This document shows, piece after piece, positions 61,165 through 64,000 of a stretch of 64,000 nt of DNA. Location of the stretch: NCBI GenBank assembly GCA_015057555.1, contig SVEC01000005.1:62001-126000 (forward strand). The letters run 5' to 3'. The position numbers were made by a program, and so were the translations under genes. This DNA comes from Lachnospiraceae bacterium (GTDB taxonomy: Bacteria; Bacillota; Clostridia; Lachnospirales; Lachnospiraceae). The notes beneath the pieces are model-generated. The model saw nothing but the letters and a program-made list of their open reading frames with translations, was not told the DNA's origin and did not search any database. Numbering within the stretch: position 1 is the stretch's first letter; every line of letters begins with the position of its first letter.

Positions 61165-61296
61165 TAAGCTATGCTGGCCACTGTCTAAATTGCTCATCGG
61201 GTGCTCGCACACGTAAGAGCATATTTAGACAGTGGCCAATAGGTTGCACGCCGCGACACTGAGCATACGCAGTATGCGATGTGTCGGCATAGCTTA
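61165..61296. other. Three-way-junction palindromic element
   Basis: Closing stem TAAGCTATGC (61165-61174) with GCATAGCTTA (61287-61296), ten perfect pairs. Directly inside is a second hairpin, TGGCCACTGTCTAAAT (61175-61190) with ATTTAGACAGTGGCCA (61223-61238), plus TGCTC/GAGCA. Then comes a third, 61254-61286: CGACAC-TGA-GCATAC-GCA-GTATGC-GAT-GTGTCG with the TGA/GAT internal loop seen at 1414-1440. The three stems share one junction. It lies upstream of the GH13 promoter and just past the terminator of the candidate small RNA. Function is unknown. Confidence 0.65.
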
Positions 61297-61297
61297 C

Positions 61298-61402
61298 AAA
61301 AAAGTAGAAGAGGACAGCCACCGTTCGACTGTCCTCTTCGGAGAAGGTATTTTGTTACTTATGGGGTGTAGCAAAAAACTATATAATGTATTGGGGGGTT
61401 AC
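61298..61402 (-). ncRNA. Candidate small RNA, about 105 nt
   Basis: A region with no gene has its own promoter (61410-61437) and its own intrinsic terminator: perfect stem GAAGAGGACAG/CTGTCCTCTTC (61307-61317, 61329-61339) followed by TACTTTTTTG on the minus strand. No ATG lies in the interval on that strand. The RNA would carry a run of six C (61393-61398) and a run of four C (61363-61366) in unpaired regions, which resembles the C-rich patches that some Firmicute small RNAs use to pair with G-rich ribosome sites. No known family is recognised; both ends are predicted, not observed. Confidence 0.5.
61307..61339 (-). terminator. Intrinsic terminator of the candidate small RNA
   Basis: An 11-base perfect stem with an 11-base loop and a six-U tract on the minus strand (61298-61303), without a preceding protein gene. 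The loop CCACCGTTCGA on the plus strand is not self-paired. Confidence 0.8.
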
Positions 61403-61409
61403 AAGTTGT

Positions 61410-61437
61410 ATTATAGCAGATAAGTAATAAAAAACAA
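61410..61437 (-). promoter_or_regulatory. Promoter of the candidate small RNA
   Basis: The minus strand shows TTGTTT (61432-61437), 16 bases, and TGC-TATAAT: a perfect -10 (61410-61415) with a TG extension. Expected start near 61402. Confidence 0.75.
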
Positions 61438-61500
61438 TAAATAGTCTATCCAAACATTATTTTATTTTTTGTGAGTTTTTATACATTTTGCACCAAACAA

Positions 61501-61531
61501 AAAAGGGTTTAATGCCTTATTAAACCCTTTT
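61501..61531 (-). terminator. Terminator after ftsH
   Basis: AAAAGGGTTTAA (61501-61512) pairs perfectly with TTAAACCCTTTT (61520-61531). T-runs lie on both sides, so it may work in both directions. The rest of the ~500-base gap to the GH13 gene is occupied by the small-RNA candidate and the palindromic element. Confidence 0.9.
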
Positions 61532-61573
61532 TTGTGCATTTTGTATACTAAATGCGTCACATTGTGTAAATCT

Positions 61574-63460
61574 TTACCAATCTAGTCCTAGTCCAGTATC
61601 ACTTTCTGCTATATTTTTCTCAAATAAAGCCTCAAATTCTGGTCTATCAATACGCTCTTTCTCAAGAAGTTTATTTGCACAAGCATGAAGAACATCTATA
61701 TTCTCCTCTATAATACGCTTTGCCTCCTCATAGCAATCCTTGATAATCTTTCTAACTTCCTTATCAATAAGGGCTGCTACCTCATCACTGTAGCTTCTAG
61801 AGTGTCCTAAATCTCTTCCAAGGAATACTTCCTCTCCGCTATCAACCTCGTAGTTAATAAGTCCTATCTCCTCTGACATACCGTACTTAACTACCATAGC
61901 CTGAGCCATCTGGGTTGCCTGCTTAATATCCTGTGATGCACCGGTAGTAATGTCACCAAAGATTATTTCTTCTGCGATCCTACCACCAAAGCTTACCTGT
62001 ATATCCTGAAGCATCTTCTTTTTAGTCATAAATACATTGTCGTTCTCTGGAAGTGGCATAGTGTAACCGCCTGCCCCACGTCCATTTGGAATAATAGATA
62101 CAAGATGAACAGGACCTACCTCACTTAAAAGGTGGAACAAAATTGCATGACCTGCCTCGTGGTAGGCTGTAATCTCTCTGGTCTTCTGTGGAATAAGACG
62201 ACTCTTCTTCTCTCCACCGATACCAATCTTTACAAAGCTCTTATCTACATCTTCCTTCTTAATATACTGACGATTAGCCTTTGCTGCAGCTATAGCAGAC
62301 TCATTCATAAGGTTCTCAAGGTCTGCACCTGCAAAGCCAGCTGTTGTTCTGGCAATCTCATGAAGGTCCACATCCTCAGCCAACGGCTTATTTCTAACGT
62401 GTACCTTAAGGATAGCCTCTCTTCCCTTAACATCCGGTGTACCAACCATTACCTTTCTATCGAAACGTCCTGGTCTAAGAAGTGCTGGATCAAGTATATC
62501 AACTCTATTTGTAGCAGCAAGTACGATGATTCCCTCATTGGAACCAAATCCATCCATCTCAACAAGGAGCTGGTTTAAGGTCTGCTCTCTCTCATCATGG
62601 CCACCGCCAAGACCAGAGCCTCTCTTACGACCTACTGCATCAATCTCATCTATAAATACCATACAAGGTGCATTTTTCTTAGCATCCTCAAATAAATCTC
62701 TTACTCTAGATGCACCAACACCTACAAACATTTCCACGAAATCAGAACCTGATATGGTGAAAAATGGTACTCCCGCCTCACCGGCTACTGCCTTTGCAAG
62801 CAAGGTCTTACCTGTTCCCGGAGGTCCCTCAAGCAAAACACCCTTAGGAATTCTTGCACCTAATGCACTGTACTTCTTAGGATTCTTAAGGAAATCAACT
62901 ATCTCAGCCATATCCTCCTTTTCCTCGTCAAGTCCAGCCACATCCTTAAAGGTATGCTTATTCTCATCCTCATCGGTTTTCTTTGCACGGCTCTTACCAA
63001 AACTCATAGCCTTTCCTGCGCCGCCACCGCCAGCGCCACCACCGGCACCGCCACCTAACATTAGCATTATTAAAAACAATGTTAAAAATACTAATAATAT
63101 TATAGGTAATATACTGAAAAATGTAGTATCTGAAGCCACATCATGAAGACTCATCTTAATCTGACCATCACCATAGGTCAAAACTATATCCTGAACTACA
63201 TTTACATCAGATACGTAAAATTCTGTTATGGAGTTTACTGAATTCTTGGTTCTAAACTGAACTGTTCCTGTAGGCACCTTGCTATTCTGGTAAATAGCAA
63301 CCTCTTCAATCACTCCCTCTGACACGTGAGCTTTAAACTCATCTAATGTATAGTTCGTGTCAACTGTAGTATTTTGACTTTGTAAGTATACTACTATACA
63401 CACTCCTATCATTATCAAGACTAGGTATAATCCAAAGCCCCTTCTTGCACCCTTTTTCAT
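61574..63460 (-). CDS. ftsH: ATP-dependent zinc metalloprotease FtsH
   Basis: A 628-residue membrane AAA+ protease. Two membrane helices (about 9-25 and 113-134) bracket an extracellular domain. A Gly-rich linker ([15 protein letters not shown]) leads to the AAA domain with Walker [14 protein letters not shown], Walker [13 protein letters not shown] and the second region of homology [17 protein letters not shown]; the protease site is HEAGHAIL. It removes misfolded and regulatory membrane proteins. It lies just downstream of hpt (order tilS-hpt-ftsH in Firmicutes). GGGAGC precedes the ATG. Confidence 0.98.
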   Translation of the reverse strand: MKKGARRGFGLYLVLIMIGVCIVVYLQSQNTTVDTNYTLDEFKAHVSEGVIEEVAIYQNSKVPTGTVQFRTKNSVNSITEFYVSDVNVVQDIVLTYGDGQIKMSLHDVASDTTFFSILPIILLVFLTLFLIMLMLGGGAGGGAGGGGAGKAMSFGKSRAKKTDEDENKHTFKDVAGLDEEKEDMAEIVDFLKNPKKYSALGARIPKGVLLEGPPGTGKTLLAKAVAGEAGVPFFTISGSDFVEMFVGVGASRVRDLFEDAKKNAPCMVFIDEIDAVGRKRGSGLGGGHDEREQTLNQLLVEMDGFGSNEGIIVLAATNRVDILDPALLRPGRFDRKVMVGTPDVKGREAILKVHVRNKPLAEDVDLHEIARTTAGFAGADLENLMNESAIAAAKANRQYIKKEDVDKSFVKIGIGGEKKSRLIPQKTREITAYHEAGHAILFHLLSEVGPVHLVSIIPNGRGAGGYTMPLPENDNVFMTKKKMLQDIQVSFGGRIAEEIIFGDITTGASQDIKQATQMAQAMVVKYGMSEEIGLINYEVDSGEEVFLGRDLGHSRSYSDEVAALIDKEVRKIIKDCYEEAKRIIEENIDVLHACANKLLEKERIDRPEFEALFEKNIAESDTGLGLDW

Positions 63461-63497
63461 CTCATGCTCCCTTCTGCGTTATATTAGTCCATATTTT

Positions 63498-64000
63498 TTA
63501 GGTCTCTATGACACCAATGTACGGAAGATTACGATACTTCTGTGCACAGTCAAGCCCATAACCGACCACAAATCTGTCTGGAATTTCAAAGCAGGTCATA
63601 TCCGGCTCAATATCCACAACTCGTCTATCTGGCTTATCAAGAAGAGTAATTACCTTAAAGCTGTTTGGTTTTCTCTCCTTTAATATCTTTACAAGGTAAG
63701 AAAGAGTTCTTCCAGAATCCATAATATCCTCTACAAGAATTACATCTCTTCCCTCTATGGTCTCATCTAAATCCTTAATAAGCTTAACCACTCCCGATGA
63801 CTTTGTCTCATTGCCATAGCTACTTACTGACATAAAATCTAAAGTCACTGGTATAGTAAGCTTCTTTGCAAGCTCACACATAAAGAATACGCTTCCCTTA
63901 AGGACACCTATCAAATGTACAACCTTACCCTCGTACTCCTTGCTTATCTGCTCCGCCATCTCAGCAATCTTTGCATCTACCTCATCTGCACTAATAAGTA
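63498..64000 (-). CDS. hpt: Hypoxanthine phosphoribosyltransferase (5' end outside window)
   Basis: A purine-salvage enzyme that makes IMP/GMP from hypoxanthine/guanine and PRPP. The PRPP-binding motif VILVEDIMDSGRTL is present, as are VHLIGVLKGSVFFMCEL, FMSVSSYGNETKSSG and FVVGYGLDC. An internal ATG at 63957-63959 is not the start: the frame is open to the right edge and reads LISADEVDAKIAEMAEQIS, the usual N-terminal helix. About ten residues are missing beyond base 64000. It precedes ftsH by 37 bases and both probably share a transcript. Confidence 0.96.
   Translation of the reverse strand, partial: LISADEVDAKIAEMAEQISKEYEGKVVHLIGVLKGSVFFMCELAKKLTIPVTLDFMSVSSYGNETKSSGVVKLIKDLDETIEGRDVILVEDIMDSGRTLSYLVKILKERKPNSFKVITLLDKPDRRVVDIEPDMTCFEIPDRFVVGYGLDCAQKYRNLPYIGVIET

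Noticed and set aside
61232-61423. 63-residue open frame in the gap before ftsH
   Set aside because: It crosses the TGA/GAT hairpin and the small-RNA terminator, has no ribosome site and no homology sense; structure explains the region better.
62526-63146. 206-residue plus-strand open frame
   Set aside because: Antisense to the FtsH catalytic domain; Ser/Pro-rich translation mirrors the codon pattern of the real gene.
1-64000. CRISPR array, prophage or insertion sequence
   Set aside because: No regularly spaced repeats, no cas, integrase, terminase or transposase genes were seen on either strand.

Overview
The window reads as a chromosomal segment of a low-GC, Gram-positive anaerobe, most likely a member of the Lachnospiraceae (Clostridia). 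The main reasons are the ChW-repeat surface protein, two FliD-like proteins, the MurT/GatD pair, the type VII (LXG/DUF3130-like) cargo genes, the Clostridia-style rpmG-secE-nusG-rplK-rplA cluster, AGGAGG ribosome sites, and strong TTGACA/TATAAT promoters. No 16S rRNA gene is present, so the genus cannot be fixed. About 90% of the sequence is coding and most genes are on the minus strand. I see no prophage, insertion sequence or CRISPR array.

Layout. 1-1384: zinc/cadmium efflux operon (ArsR/SmtB sensor, stand-alone HMA protein, P1B ATPase running off the left edge) with a clear promoter and operator. 1.5-6.1 kb: ybaK, a cvfB-ridA-DUF1294-ilvE run and small unknowns. 6.3-6.6 kb: tRNA-Gln and tRNA-Arg. 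6.7-12.9 kb: an Sfp-type transferase, a ChW-repeat surface protein with a divergent XRE regulator, a FemAB-like protein and a VanR/VanS-like two-component pair. 13-16.7 kb: a two-gene ACP plus BtrH-like cassette, then the rplA-rplK-nusG-secE-rpmG operon. 17-24 kb: FliD-like proteins, RsuA-type pseudouridine synthase, lipoprotein, Wzx-like flippase and an amino-acid racemase. 23.9-29.2 kb: MurT/GatD, with the usual GatD catalytic residues replaced, and a second two-component system with a membrane partner. 29.2-36.7 kb: one tight eight-gene minus-strand run joining a transglutaminase/DUF58/MoxR module to LXG-like and DUF3130-like (type VII secretion cargo) genes. 36.8-47.6 kb: malic enzyme, small membrane and zinc-ribbon proteins, an SPL-type radical SAM protein, and a JetABC (Wadjet/MukBEF-like) SMC complex with no JetD nuclease. 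47.8-51.5 kb: duplicated zinc-ribbon membrane proteins and exported repeat-domain proteins. 51.6-64 kb: fba, uvrA and uvrB with an SOS box, panE-like, GH13 amylase, ftsH and hpt (cut by the right edge).

The parts I consider most worth following up are: (i) the LXG/DUF3130-like cargo genes in one apparent operon with MoxR-DUF58-transglutaminase; (ii) the JetABC-like operon in which a radical SAM gene sits where the JetD nuclease would be expected; (iii) a GatD with neither catalytic Cys nor His in the normal places; (iv) a candidate ~105-nt small RNA near 61.3-61.4 kb with its own extended -10 promoter, C-rich patches and intrinsic terminator, next to a three-way-junction palindrome; and (v) a family of intergenic hairpins sharing a TGA/GAT internal loop. 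All function assignments come from reading motifs and gene order; no database search was run.
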